64,000 nt of DNA from Acanthaster planci (lineage: Eukaryota > Echinodermata > Asteroidea > Valvatida > Acanthasteridae): contig NW_019091619.1 in the NCBI RefSeq assembly GCF_001949145.1, positions 211,379-275,378 on the forward strand. The letters run 5' to 3'. Position numbers and translations under genes: made by a program. Positions 49,501 to 61,915 of the stretch are shown one piece after another. How positions within the stretch are numbered: the first letter of the stretch is position 1; the number at the start of each line of letters is the position of its first letter. The notes beneath the pieces are model-generated. The model searched no databases. It saw only the letters and a list, made by a program, of their open reading frames with translations, and had not been told where the DNA came from.

Positions 49501-50337
49501 GTAAACGAAATGTCTGCCCGTTGAAATTTAAATTTTGATTAGTCTGCCCACGGAACATTTGGGTAAATGGTCCGTGGTCTGCCGCAGTTGTCTTCGAAGT
49601 GATTGGACATCACGACCGTTTGAATCTGAACGCACTTATTAGACGAGCAAATACTCAACTTTGTGTAATCAAATCGAAATGATAATGGCGACTGAATTCT
49701 GGCCTATAAAAGAGCAATGGGACCTGAAAACATATCACAGGGGATAAATAAACCAAAAAAAAAATCATTTAAAATATATTGAAACATTCTAGAGTGTGAA
49801 ACAAGAAAATGTTGGCTATTAAATACATACAGCAAACTTTTCGCGAGTTTTCGGGTCGGCCCTTCACATTTTGTTTAAAAACTGGGTCAGTGATGTTGCT
49901 TTTAAAGGCACATGGTTGTTGATTAGAGTTAAAGTAGAATTTGACCAGAGTGTTAGCGGTACGCGATTAGGCAAAATGGCAGCTTAATTGTCGAGTCCAC
50001 ATCGCGCATTTTTGGAGCACACCACAAAAACTGTGGCGATGAACTGAAACGGTGTGGTTTGTTGAACGGGACCACAAATGACAAGTATCTGGAGCGTGAC
50101 AGCCCTGAGAGATCTCGCTCTTCTATTCTACTCCCCGTGCTACTTGTCAGTTCATTTTCTGTTCATTTGCTCACCTGTTATCAACTCGCTGGTTGTAGGA
50201 ACGTGCGGGTTAAAGAGACAGGCTGGGATTGGCAAGGTACCGTCAGTCGAATTGTCTGCCGTGCCACCCCCCGTCATGGTCCCGGTATACGGAGCGCCGG
50301 ACAGTTGCTCCTCGGTCAACGCTGTTGTGTTGTCCAT
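43090..50337 (-). CDS. SLC51A: organic solute transporter alpha (SLC51A/OST-alpha family), seven exons, gene 1 of a tandem pair
   Basis: Exons 50175-50337, 49124-49365, 48940-49013, 48189-48350, 47761-47884, 44034-44286 and 43090-43553 give 1482 nt, 493 aa plus TGA, with phase kept throughout. OST-alpha is a seven-pass membrane protein that, with OST-beta, exports bile acids and steroid conjugates by facilitated diffusion. Landmarks: an extracellular N-terminus with NTT and NST sequons and PACLFNPHVPTTSEL (about 38-52); a first membrane segment at about 62-86; a seven-cysteine run after Gly-Pro-Pro (199-205), the family's cysteine cluster; SSYKVKPKFF before a later helix (292-301); and a last helix ending at WYRR. 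The cytoplasmic tail of about 130 residues makes it clearly longer than the vertebrate protein (about 340 aa). The start could instead be the in-frame ATG at 50403 (+22 aa). No OST-beta gene is visible nearby. Confidence 0.92.
43636..43813. repeat. palindromic MITE, copy 1 (last intron of OST-alpha gene 1)
   Basis: 178 bp with inverted ends CAATACGGGCGATTCA and TGAATCGCCCGTATTG. Pairing continues inward through GCACCTCCAAGAG, GCCAATCAC and TCGACC blocks almost to the centre. Related copies lie at 47398-47565 and, as a terminal fragment, 46399-46420. Confidence 0.85.
44034..44286 (-). CDS. SLC51A: OST-alpha gene 1, exon 6
   Basis: The acceptor CTGCAG is followed by CTC TCC ATC in phase 0. Residues 256-339 hold two membrane helices around SSYKVKPKFFTVQ. 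Its length of 253 nt is identical to the paralogue's equivalent exon. Donor GTAGGC, phase 1. Confidence 0.94.
44587..46260 (+). pseudogene. decayed, 5'-truncated non-LTR retrotransposon ORF (reverse transcriptase C-terminus to endonuclease)
   Basis: This lies in the fifth intron of OST-alpha gene 1, opposite to the gene. Plus-strand fragments in three frames follow the order of the C-terminal half of a retrotransposon polyprotein: the post-RT region (44632-45180, interrupted by a TGA at 44842), a CCHC zinc knuckle (CKICGNRETLNHVLNSC, 45456-45506 region), and a restriction-like endonuclease segment with IEIIELTVPFE and IEVGGRG (45697-46020). The frame changes between these fragments and the internal stop show it is dead. 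The RT catalytic domain is missing, and the 5' boundary is uncertain. The endonuclease type points to the R2/NeSL/CRE side of non-LTR elements. A T/G-rich 3' tail runs to about 46260. Confidence 0.8.
46399..46420. repeat. terminal fragment of the same MITE as 43636-43813
   Basis: It matches the first 20 or so bases of the MITE end (ATACGGGCGATTCACAATAG), but the rest of the element is absent. Confidence 0.6.
47398..47565. repeat. palindromic MITE, copy 2 (intron 5 of OST-alpha gene 1)
   Basis: It shares the inner inverted blocks (AACGCGTTGACCGATCAC mirrored by GTGATCGGTCAACGCGTT), GGTGCACTATTGTGAA and the right end CGTCCGTACT with the copy at 43636-43813. The left terminus is degenerate. Confidence 0.78.
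47761..47884 (-). CDS. SLC51A: OST-alpha gene 1, exon 5
   Basis: The acceptor AAATAG is followed by G-AAA-AAT, completing Glu214. It encodes a basic segment (KFSRRVK), then the helix LQVAVLRPILWFIAIILWIN. Donor GTAAGA, phase 0. Confidence 0.9.
48189..48350 (-). CDS. SLC51A: OST-alpha gene 1, exon 4 (cysteine cluster)
   Basis: The acceptor TTCACAG is followed by A-TGG-TTG. The exon encodes a hydrophobic helix (WLSLVLFQFVLLVSEYYG) and GPPCCCCCCCFLPS, the hallmark OST-alpha cysteine run, possibly palmitoylated. Donor GTAAGT, phase 2. Confidence 0.92.
48940..49013 (-). CDS. SLC51A: OST-alpha gene 1, exon 3
   Basis: A 74-nt exon encoding VFSTTSLCGFYIPKAHIVAK and four more residues, matching the family segment that contains an aromatic-Ile-Pro-basic motif. 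Acceptor TTTACAG, donor GTAAGT in phase 2. Confidence 0.87.
49124..49365 (-). CDS. SLC51A: OST-alpha gene 1, exon 2 (first membrane segment)
   Basis: The acceptor ATAACAG is followed by TC GTT ATG. It encodes SLIFMMILALLLVFLTVLMY, a hydrophobic helix, then the basic loop KKIPGRRK and further hydrophobic sequence. The donor after AAC GGT is GTAATG, phase 0; a donor two bases earlier was rejected because it breaks frame with exon 3. Confidence 0.88.
50175..50337 (-). CDS. SLC51A: OST-alpha gene 1, exon 1
   Basis: Encodes residues 1-54 plus one base. The N-terminus is Thr/Gly-rich with Asn-glycosylation sequons, then PACLFNPHVPTTSELIT. The donor GTGAGC is in phase 1. The alternative ATG at 50403 extends the same frame. 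Confidence 0.8.
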
Positions 50338-50473
50338 GAAGGGCGCGATGACTTCTGCAGTACAGTGCTGTAAATTGGGAGCGCCAACAACTATGAAATG
50401 CATCCAAGCTGAAGTGAATTACTACCCATACATGAAGTCACGTTGGTGTTCCTTTATGAATTTATGAATACAA

Positions 50474-50644
50474 TCGAGCCTCGTTAATAAGAGTCCTTTG
50501 GACTTTGCAAATTACCTTGTTATACCAGGAACCTTGTATTTTCAGGAATGAAAACAATGAAAAAGAAAGGACTGGGACCTGACAATTTCCTTGGTTTAAG
50601 TAGAATCTTGTATTAACAGTGCTCTTATTAACGAGGTTTGATGG
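50474..50644. repeat. MITE-like element, copy 2
   Basis: The ends GCCTCGTTAATAAGAG and CTCTTATTAACGAGG are inverted repeats. The interior is closely similar to the copy at 4063-4230, including ATTACCTTGTTATA and GGAATGAAAACAATGAAAA. This copy keeps better ends, so it defines the element. Confidence 0.8.
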
Positions 50645-51170
50645 TAATAGGTACCGGTATACATTGTTTTTGGCATTTCGAATGTCCATACAAATTAAAG
50701 TGGGGATCACAAGTAATTCTAACACTGATCCGTTAGCATTTTAGGAGGGTTTCGAAAAGAAAATTTCTCAAACCGTCTGAGAAACTAACTCAAAGATTAT
50801 AATTTATTCCTGTATTCACTCATGACAGTTGTCATAATTCATCAATAATATGTGCTCGCGTATACGATATTGGTTACAAATGTGTGACATCTGGGAAGAT
50901 GAGAATTTTTTTTTTTTTTGGGTGCAAAAACAGGACGCTGAGCAACTTTCGTACATCGTCATAGGTCACTGTCCAAATATCGGTCTGTAAGCACATATTT
51001 TGCCAAATGAACAGAATTATGGTGTCTGTAAGTTCTTTCACTGTGTTTTTAATGACGAAATATCGTCCGATGGCAGTGGATTGACTCAGATTTCCTTGGA
51101 TTGCAAAGTGTACACTTCGACAGTCACGCTCGTATTAAAACAGCAGTACCAACGTGAAGACACGACAAAG

Positions 51171-51204
51171 GTCGCGACCAAAGATTACGATCTTTGGTCG
51201 CGAC
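51171..51204. repeat. perfect 15-bp-stem hairpin
   Basis: GTCGCGACCAAAGAT (51171-51185) pairs perfectly with 51190-51204 around a four-base loop, TACG. The arms include the palindrome GTCGCGAC. No flanking element ends were recognised. Confidence 0.75.
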
Positions 51205-53169
51205 TTCATCCTTGTTCCCGTTTGTAGGAAACGTTTCGTGTGCAGGTTACCCATTCACCCTGGGTACGAGGCTATTGTTTTGTGGTATTACTGGAACACA
51301 CCAGCAAGTGTAGGCTCGTTGGGGTACACAACGCAGGCTCGTAACGAACAGGACACGATTGCAATCACAGTCAGAAAAGTCTGAAAATTTAATTCGTGGC
51401 AACAGTTGCAGATTCCTAGGGCGTTCTAAATTTACGTATGGTTATTTTTAAATGATTTGGGCAACTAGGCAAACTAAAACGTTTGGCGGTGATAGAGCAG
51501 CATATGCGTGCGAGCTCATAACGCTCAGGACACCACGTTACGAACGTTACCATAAACCATATGACTTTACAAAATACACAATATGTCAGTTACTAAACTG
51601 AACATACGTGCGAGCATTCAGAAGGCATAACAACCTGAAAAACAACAGAAAAAAATCAAGCGACATTTATAACAGTCATTATTGCCATGTCACATTTTGG
51701 TGTCTTATTAAAACCGTTGCTATATCATGTTCTGTCCTCATAAAAATGCGGTGATTGTGTTTATAATAACAATATTATTGCATTTATAACTTCATGTATT
51801 AAGATCCACATTAGATACATTTCTTTTGGGACTGCACATCCAGATTTTTTGAGCAGGTTTTTATATACCCAGTCTCATGTTTCTCCAGTATTAAGTAGCT
51901 ACACATACTAGGCCTATGTTATTCATCAATAACCAATACCATTTTGAGAAGGTTTAGGTCAGTTGAATATTATACCCACGGATTCTATTTATAAAAGACA
52001 CTCATCCTACAAGCCAGAAGGAAACTGTGGAAACGTTTTAGATAAATATAAATTTTAAAGTGAGCGAAATACAGGTTGATTCATTATAAAGGAGTTAAGA
52101 AACATACATATTCGATTTAAAACTTCAGGTTGGCGGGGTCTCTACGCTGGCACGTCAGATGAACGGATCTATGCTGAAAACCATTTGCCGATACCATTTA
52201 TATTCATTGCTGAAACTCATCACCATAAACACTCTTCGGATTATTTATAATCGCCCAAATATTGATTGGTAACAGATGTCTACCGCAAAAACGCGTCATA
52301 TTCTATTTTTCATATTGCGGGCCTATTCCGATCAATGTTTGCTGTAATATCTAAAAAAAAACCGGCATGTGATCGGACAATTGCTGTACGGGTTGGTGGT
52401 AATCGCTCTTTTGTGAATAGCTTGAGAAACAGTCTTTAATTGGAATTATATGCAGTAATGTGACTGTGAGAATTTGAAATTAAAAGGAATGCCGGGGGAG
52501 ATCTAGGAATTTTTTAGGGGGGGTCAGGCCGGAGATTTTTTTTCTAACTTTTGCGCAGAAGCGGAAATGCTGAAACAATCCTTGGCATACATTGTTTACA
52601 ATGATATTTGTGTACACATAAGAAGAATCTCCAGAATGCTATTTTGGTTTTAAACTTACTATATTTTTTTTCAATTAATTTCCCTTTTTTAAAAACCTTT
52701 TTTGGTGGTGGTGGTGGGGGTTCGACCCCCAACCCCGTTGATCCGCGTGTGAACCGCTTTATTAATTCACTTCACTATACACGATGTATTTTCGAAAATT
52801 TGCATCGCACCGCAACATACTTCAAGTTTGGAAGAAAAATAAATGAAAATTGGACCTCTCTGTTAATACTTTTAGTCACTCATCTTTCTCTATACCGATG
52901 CGTCTTCTATGGTAATAATGAAATAATAATAGCCCATGCATGGTGTAAATTTGCATCGATGGCATTGTGAAGGTGGTTGATGAAGGGGTGAAAGACAGAC
53001 AGTTTCCAAACACTGTAATTCAACACTAAGTTTGCTTGTTTGGGTGTTCATATATGCTGTGAAGTGGACGCCATGATTGGTACCTTTTTTCTTAATTGGA
53101 GTTTTGATCATACATGTAATTTGTTATGGAAATAATGGGCCCCGAAGGCATGAGGAAACCTAGACAGAA

Positions 53170-53300
53170 AAAAGAAGACATTTCAGCTTTAGAGGTGGAA
53201 GAAAACCCATGAAACTAGATAGGGACTAGAAACCCAGTTCTTAAGTTGGCCTGGGAGGGATTCGAACACGGGTCACAGAGGTGAAAGGAAAAAAAACAGG
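53170..53300 (-). repeat. SINE-like fragment with degenerate box B
   Basis: GGTGGAAGAAAACCCATG, AGGGACTAGAAACCCA and GGGATTCGAACACGGGTCAC occur in order, a layout typical of the tRNA-derived end of SINEs read on the reverse strand. It shares this arrangement loosely with the fragment near 40290. Confidence 0.4.
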
Positions 53301-56300
53301 GCGGCAACCCGACTCATTAAAAAGCAACCCAACCCAAAACAAATAAATAAAACAAACAAAGAATTGGAGAGGTGGTCGTGTTGTATTTGGCAGATCAAAA
53401 AAATTTCCCGCTTCCCATGGTGTATTTCCGGCCTGTATTATAAGACAAAAACAGTGCATAGGCCCTTGAATAAAAGAACACTGCATGATCTGTAGTTATT
53501 TTCCAAAGCATGTCGTCGCAAACATTCAACCAGCCTTATCGCATAAACCCATTTGGTTGTTCTGGAGAACAACGACCGGGATAACGTGAGTTCATGTTTC
53601 GGGAAATCAAAGGTCAATCTACTTTGCACGACACAACAGAGCACCAACGCTTAACAAAATATAAGATGTGAGAAATGTAATTAGACGATGATAAGGGCCC
53701 AAGGGAAGGAGGTTGATATGCAAATATTCTTTTGCAGCTGTCCGCGATACATGTGTAACAAGGTCGAATCTGAATAACACGCACACTGATAGCTAACCGA
53801 AACACATATTATAGAACTACACAGGAATATTTCCTTTTGTACAGTTGCTGACGAAATCGGATGATGTCTTCATGAATTGATGTGACAAGTTTGCATCCCA
53901 TATAGTTACAACAGATATCCATGCACCTCTATCATGAGACACTGTTCAATAGCCAGTTTAGCGACTTTGCACATTACTTTGCGTAAGTTTTTGTAACACC
54001 TTTGATTTTGTAAATACTGTGAGGCGATATGCGCAAGATATAATTATTACAAAACGGATTTAAATTGTAAAATTTAGGCAAACTTACAGAACTCATTGAA
54101 TCGGCCATTTTAATAAACCAGAAAAAAGAATATAAAAAGGAAATAAGACATGCAACTATAAATCGAGTCATTGCGTAGGATACACTTACTTTTTTAAAAA
54201 ATTGTATTTTAATCCTGCAGAATAATTAGGGTGTACTTGCTGTATATTCTCCAATCGCATTCATTGTTCGACACAGGCTTTCTGCAAGTGCAACGCCGAC
54301 TTCATCCGTCAGAGCTATGACTTCCCCTTTTCGCATTAGGCCTATGTATGCCTGTAGAGCAAGTTTTCCCTAGGCCCTGGCATGCACTAATCCCAAAGCA
54401 AATGTCATTGAGTAGCTGAGAAAAGAAAATATTCGCTTAACAAAAACTGGTAACCAGCCGACAATGCCAAGGAATGAACACTTTCTCTGGGTGGTTCTCA
54501 GCTGAATCTGGCTGGCAACTCTCCATTTCGTACTATTGAAAAGAGGGTCCACTGAAGTTAGGCTCAGGAATCTGGCAAAGTTTCTGCATGGGGAATTTTA
54601 AGGATTCTGAGTTTTTCATGATCATAACCCCCTTTCTTCTCTTTTCATCCGCACATAATAAGGAGGACCTTTTTAAGAAACAGCAAATTGCTGTTGCTTA
54701 GCAGCGGGGGAATTTTTATTACCTTTTAATTAGGTCTACTTGCCCAAGAGTGTAGACATGTACTGTTTCAAGTAGCCTATAGCCTCCTTGAACAAACTGA
54801 TATTCGGTTTAGTCAGAGGGGGCGGGCGGGACCTCGGGCAGACTCGGAGAGCGGAATTGTCAACAATCTTGTAGCTAGTATCTCACCTCTCGTAAAGGTT
54901 GTCAAACTCCCCGGTAAACATCGTCACATCTCACGCCCGCGAAGTTTACAACTGTTTGCCCAAAGCCAAAATTGTAAATATATCAAATCCTTCATGTCCG
55001 TGCACCCACTGACCTCATCACACGTGATAAAACACACGACCCACCTTGTTTCATTATGGCGCGGTATTGGACATTGTTTTATTATCAGGTCAACAGGACT
55101 GAGCATCGAAACATCGATTCTTATGTCAGAAAAATCTATCGCCAGCCTGCCTTTAGGTATCCTTAATTTGCTAACCATTTCAGTGCCCCCCCTGCCTCGG
55201 AAGCTGACACGCTCCAACCACATATGACCAACTAAGGAACAATTGTTATCAGCTTTGTTCATTTTCAGGAGGACTTAGTTTGTGTCTCTTGTTACTTCAG
55301 AATAGATTGGGCGACAATTAATGGTTTTTTATTCTTTTTTTTCGGACACTGGAGCATTTGATCGTACAAGTAAAAGTAATTCGTCACAAATGACCCCACG
55401 ACAGCAGATTGTGCAACGGTGTAGTGCATCCCCCCAAAAAACAAAATGACACAAAGAGATAAATGTCCTGAATTGACTTCATGGCATTTCTTATCTCTTT
55501 CTAGCCACTTTACTCGGATGAAAGTGTGCTCTCATTGTTTCCAGAAGGTAAAATCTCTTAATTAAGGTCCCGATTTAGTGACATTTAGAACAGTTTACCC
55601 GATTTTACGGGTACAATTCAATAATTCTCTGGTTATGAAATGGGAAAATGACGGAAACGGGCCACGCTCCCTTTAAATATCGAATAGCCTCACTGTAAGG
55701 CTGAAATCGAAAACAGTTAAGCTGTTTCAAGCAAAGCCCACACAGCAAGTTCTGACAGCCATGATCAAATTGATCAAATCTATAGACCTCTCTATGCATT
55801 GGACAAAACTTAATTTACAAAGACAATAATGTGCAGTTTAAGGCAGTGAAATTGACGTTTGGTAGCAATATGAAGTCTACAATGACGGGTTACAGAATGA
55901 CAGAAATTAAACTCGAGTAAGGAAACTGATTTAACCATTTGAAAGGTCTACAAATCAATGGGACTTCTTTTGAAAGCTACGAATAAGCCTACCTGTTCTG
56001 CTGTGGTGGTGTTAGCTTCGAGAGAAAGGAATTCAGCGAGCAGAGAGATGTGATATTAGTGAATCACGCTCGGGCACAGTTCCTCTTTCGATCAGCACTG
56101 ACCAGTCAACATACACGCTGGCATTACAAGTTCGGCGCAGAATTGTGTCAAAGGTCAACCCGCAGGCGCGAGAATCAACCCGCAAGATTTTGATTACATC
56201 ACTCCCTTATTTATTCCTCCACGAATCAGTCGTCTGAATTTGGTGTCGCAGGTGCCATGCGGAGTCTAGCACTTTAGCCTGAGACCAGAACACACGATGT

Positions 56301-59132
56301 TTATTGTTAGAGGTATCGTGTAATACAAGACAGTAAACCATGACTAGTGATTTGTTTACATTTTACAGCTGACAAACCTTGCCACTCTATGGCAAGAAAG
56401 GGCGAAAAGGTATGTGATCAGTAAACAGTGCAATATGAACCAAGGTTACATGCCTATTTGCGAAGATAGGTAAATGTAGCGGAATTTAGGTGTTTTAGGG
56501 TGAGCAGTCAGAAATCACAGCGGTTTCGGAGTGAAAGTTATCTGTGGAGTTCGACACAATTGTTTAGGCGTCGCTGGGTCCACCGTGAAATGACATATGA
56601 TATTTGGATTAAAACACTTAGAATTTTAAGCTTGGTTACACAAAGTATTTTGCAACGTACAGTGATGTCACAGGGAAGGAAATTTGTTTGTAAACAGAAA
56701 GGAGCTGCAATCTGATCAAAATTACTTCCCGTGAATAAATACTGGGGTGGATTTTTGGTCCATAGCCATTTTAGACGTCATTTCAGAAAACTAGGCCAAC
56801 ATTGACTTCTTCCCTAGGCACCGTCGAGCAAAACGCTGTCTTTAGTCGAGCAAACACACCCACGGCAAGTTGGATTAAACATTCATCGTGTGCATTCATA
56901 AAGATTTCACACAAATGGAGTGGATTAAAAGAAGTACGTTTACAGCCGGCCAAGAGCGGCGAATTTGGGCTGAACCCAAGATGGGTCCATTGTCCACTGG
57001 GTTATGCCATTCCAAGCAATAAGCGCTGCTAATGTTACCCTTCACTCCTTTTTTTTATTTTGGTGATCCACATATGGCAACATAGACCACTGAGCAACCC
57101 TTTCTCTGTTATGTTCTGAGCGGTTGAACCACGACCCTCTAAACTTAAAAGTGTTTCTCCGGAATGAAATCAGGGCAACTGGTATCCTCAGTTGCTCGGA
57201 TATTTTGAGTTTCAGGGATAATAGCTCGTCAAAAACTAAATTTATCCCAATGTTCAGAGATATTTAAATGGGTTGGTTCGTACGTCCAGTGACGAAACGT
57301 ACAGCGAGTTTTCTTTTCACTCCCTTTTTTGCAGCTGTAATTTTTCTGTATACGCACATGTCTCGTCATGTTTTTTTCATTCAGATGCACGAAGCAACCC
57401 ATTAACAAGGAAATTACCAGCAGTACATGGTCAAAGAGGGCGGCATATTTCAAAACACTCATACCAGAACTGAACCAGACACTGCCGTTTGTTCAGACCA
57501 ACCTAGGCGATTTAATAGACTTTTAATGACAATTCTGCCACAATTCCCATGCAGTTGTAAATCAAACATGAGGAAAATAAACAGCCCCGGTGTCCACTCT
57601 CCAAATATTTACCAACAAAATGTTCAGATATTGATATCAAACAATGTAAATAATCAAAGTGATATAATCTCCGAGGTGAGTGATAATTAATGATGATACG
57701 AGCGTTACTCTGAAGGCTTTCGTGATTATGTTGTCATCATTAAGGAATGATTTACGAATGGAAAACATTTTCGTGTAAACCATTAGAAAACGACACCTGT
57801 TCTTTAAATAGAGTACTCACCCATTGTACCGCCAGGAAACACAAGGTGATCCGTCGCAGTTTGTTGCAATGAACTGGTCACATGATTCACGCACTATTTG
57901 AGTTGGAGGAACACCGATTTTATTCTCTTCATGCAAGGCTCTGGAAACAAAGTGCAGGAAGAACAGAAAATGCACACGCAGCATTTGTGATACACCGGAA
58001 GAAAGTAATGCAATATATTTACGACCATAGTGTCCACAGTCCCAAAAGTAGCCGGGTTATTAATGAAGTTCGAGAGGGCAGGGAACAAACTTACTTTTCA
58101 TAAACTTGGAATTAGGTCCTTCAGTAGCCGGGATTTACACTTGTCAACCCAAAACCATTTCAACTGTTTTGCCTTCAATTTCCACGGAGGACAAAAAGTT
58201 TACGGCGCGTACATTATTTTATCCAGTTACGATCAAATTATGGAGATCTTCGGCTCATAAACGCCTTTAGTATATAGAGCTTGCGGGTCGTTTTGGCAAT
58301 CTTCCCCCAAATTGTTTGTTCGGGCAGTAAAATACGAGCCGGGGTATCAGAAAATGTTCGAACATGCCATGGCATTGTTACTCTGTTTGCCAGACTAACA
58401 AGTGAGGGTCGTTGTTGAGTTGTAAACAGGACACGAAAAAAGTTGGTAGGTATGTGCGCTCTCTGTGTCACATTAACCCTTCACCGATTTTGGAAGCAGA
58501 GTTGATGGGGCCATTATTGCGTCGTACGTTGAGGATTAAGCTTTCAAACGCATAGTCTTAACTTGTAGAGAGCAGTTCGCATTCAACCGAGGGATCTCGA
58601 ATCCAGCGGAATATTAAAAAGGAATTTATTTTTAGGTACAGTTCAACCGCATGGTTTCAATAATAATAAAAACCTACAAATGTTGAATTTTAGTTCAGTG
58701 GATACTGTTTTTTTTACCCAGCAGGAAGACTAAAAAATATGGGTTTTAACAAGGGAACGTGCGTTTGAGACCGGCTCGGGAAAATACACGTGGCTAAGCA
58801 CATGTTTATTCCCTTTTTTTGCACACACATTTATTTCAACATTGCCCTACAAAGATACATAGGTAGTACATTGCTATACTTAAAGACAAGAGTGCACGTA
58901 TTTCGATTCAAAATGCACAAAACCAATTAAATTATTACACAGAACAAATAATATTAATAGTTGAGTACAAACACAGGGGACAACACTGGGTAAGTGGGTG
59001 AAGCTAAAAGCTTTTATACCCTGACCTGGGACTGACAAAGCCAAGGACTAAATAAACAAATATACATGTTATGTGTAATATACAATATTATTCATCTCTT
59101 ATAATGACAACCTTACATCCATGTCTCTGTTG

Positions 59133-59134
<2 letters not shown>

Positions 59135-59163
<29 letters not shown>

Positions 59164-59170
59164 NNNNNNN

Positions 59171-59230
<60 letters not shown>
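59135..59230. repeat. (TC)n microsatellite containing an assembly gap
   Basis: Pure CT dinucleotides, broken by seven Ns at 59164-59170 and one TTT near the right end. The true repeat length is unknown. Confidence 0.97.
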
Positions 59231-59231
<1 letters not shown>

Positions 59232-61616
59232 TATTAAGTTATTTAAATCTGTGGTGTTTTTTTTTAATTTTTGTCTGCTGTATTTTAATCATTTGTTATT
59301 TTTATTGTTATCTGTAATTCTTGCCTTTTGTATCCAATGTTACTGTTTTGCCTACAAGAACACACGAAAGACTTGTTGGTAAATTTCGAGAGCCTTTGAA
59401 CGCCCGAGGCGAAAAGAGATGCAATGCGAATTTTGTGTAAGTATGATGAGTTCACCAACCTTGCTACGAGGGACCATGAGGGACAAAATCAATTGTCTGT
59501 GGCTAGCAAAAACTTTAGCCGTTGCACCACACGCCTTGAGAACTGATGATGTGACTTAGTCAAAAATCAACGCTTTAGGCCCTATACAGTGAGAAATGGA
59601 GTGGGATGGTAGACGACGCTGACTGACTCTCTGATAACGACTAATCAACACCTACCAAACAGTAATCTTTCTAATCAGAACCTTACCTTTAATGCCTTGT
59701 GGCTGTATAGTGTACGGCTTGGATTTCGCCATTTGGTTTAATACGCAAGCCCATATCGTCGCAGACGCGGGTTTTGTATCAGAAATTGAAAAGAATGCAT
59801 GCAAAGACCAATGTAGAAATTTAACGAAAAGTACTCCGAGAGAACTAATTTCCTGTGCCAGTTTGAAAACTCCGAAGTATGTGTGAATTCGATCGTAATT
59901 CTGTCCCGTATTAAATTGTCATGTTGAAACACGTTTATAGAGTCTTCCTGTCGTCAATGAACAGCAACTGTGTCCGCTCTTGCCTTGACCCGAGTCGTGA
60001 ACATACAGAAGCAGTCCAATAACCAGCTGGATTCGGTCCTGGAGGGAGCAAAATTGATCTGCTAGAGATTTATTGATATTCTGTTTTGAAACGTAATTGT
60101 GAGAATTGATCCCTTCACCGACTTGGCCTGTTTATTTATGCTCTCTGATTTCTGCCATAGCACTGCTCAAGGCTTTTGACGGAGCGCTTTTGACACCAAT
60201 GCCTGTTCAGTTAAAACATAACATATGATATAAAACTGGTAACTTACACTGATGGGAAAAAAGACTAATCATGACAGGACAACGTTAGTAAAGTTTTCTT
60301 CTTTGTGGATATCGAAGATGTTCAATCGATTTAACACCAAGTTAACTGTTTACGCGTACACTTTTAATTGATGGAATTTTGTGCCGAAACTGATTTTCTT
60401 TAAAGCGAAGTTTAGCGTATTGGCCTAAATGCAGCAAATAGGCAACTTGCCAATGAATGCAGTAATATTCAAAGCACTGTCTCATACGCTAATTTATCAT
60501 CTGAAACTCTGCCGTTTTGAATCAGTTACCGGTAACAGACTTCCACTGAAAAATTCTCACATAGCAATGTGCCTATGCGAAAAGGTACGCTAAGGATATT
60601 GCTACAGATGAAAAGTAAACATACATGGAAATTGGCGCAGCATATCTCAGAGATATACAATTAAATGACTGGTAGTTAAATAGGATTCGAGTTTCAGATA
60701 CCCCGAGGTTTAACGTGCAATAGAAAAATAAAAAGGGCTGAACTTGCATGCTTTACTGACAATCCCGTTTACTTCGTTCCTTTGCTTAGTTTCAAGAACT
60801 TGATTTATACAAATACACAAAGGGTTAATACTCAATAAAGTACTCTACAAAAGTGGTGTAGTCATTCATTCTCAGTATCGTTCATTTTTCTTATACAAGA
60901 TGTTCAAACAACGGTATTGTTAATGACAACAAATTAGACACCGTTACCAAAACACTAACCAATAGCATTCTTCCTAATAAAATAAATCCATAAATATCGA
61001 ATCATACTTGTCTTATTGTGTTTATATTTAGATTTTAAATTGCTAATGAGTTGTATCTTTCCTTTAAAACATATTCAGATTACACTCAATATGTGATATA
61101 ATAATTTTTATGAGAAATAATTATGGTTAATGGAAAATACAGTAAAATATAAACCTACTTGTTTTCTCAGGCTGTCAACACGAATAACTGCAAATATAAT
61201 ATGGACTGGGGAATATAACTTGTTCATGCTCAAGATCATTTTTGCCTGAACTGTAGAAGTTTCATTATTTTTGTCAGCGTTGTTACCGTATGAATTCTAC
61301 ATGTATGTACAAAAGTACTTCTAATGGACTGAGGTCAAAATGACGGGACTGCCGAGAGCAAAAATTTGGTTTGGGGAAAAGCTTACATTTTCATAGTTCT
61401 AGTTAATGTCCTAGCTGATGGTCCGGCCAACCATTATCCAGCCCCTATACTGAATTGCCAGTTCGGTTTTTTTAAAAGGCAAGTCCATTCTAGAACAAAG
61501 CACGCGTACCAGTCAGCGTTCATGGCTACATTTACTTCTAAATGTTTTCCCCCCAAAAGACAGTGCACCAGTTAGGCATGCGCTGATGCAATACCGAACT
61601 TGCTCGGCGAGTCAAT

Positions 61617-61915
61617 TCAAGCTTCAGTGGTTTCACTCTCGTCTTGTTTCGGCTTGATTGTTTGTTGATCCGGATTTTCTTTCCCGATCTTATACTGAGT
61701 GTTTCCATTCACCTCAACTTTATTCCCGTCGAGTGGCCCACAGGGTTTCTCCTGTTCCATCGTCACCACGGCGTAGGGCCCAAAAGTCGTCAGCCGACCA
61801 CCAATGGGGGCGTTCTCGTCGATGAGGTCGACGTTACCGAAGCGACCGCGGAAGTACATGCGGCTGAGAATCGCGAAAAACAGCATCTCCACGATTATCA
61901 GCATGTCGCCGATAT
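61617..61915 (-). CDS. SLC51A: OST-alpha gene 2, terminal exon
   Basis: The acceptor CCTGCAG is followed by AT ATC GGC, completing Tyr. The last helix is followed by RMYFRGRFGNVDLIDE and a hydrophilic tail of about 75 residues. The stop codon is at 61617-61619. Confidence 0.92.

Larger units (their letters stand above)
50404..61616. other. region between the two OST-alpha genes, no gene seen
   Basis: About 11 kb upstream of OST-alpha gene 1 and downstream of gene 2. It holds a MITE copy (50474-50644), a perfect hairpin (51171-51204), a SINE-like fragment (53170-53300) and a TC microsatellite with an assembly gap. No further OST-alpha exons and no other recognisable exons were found; open frames are short and domain-free. 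Confidence 0.55.
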
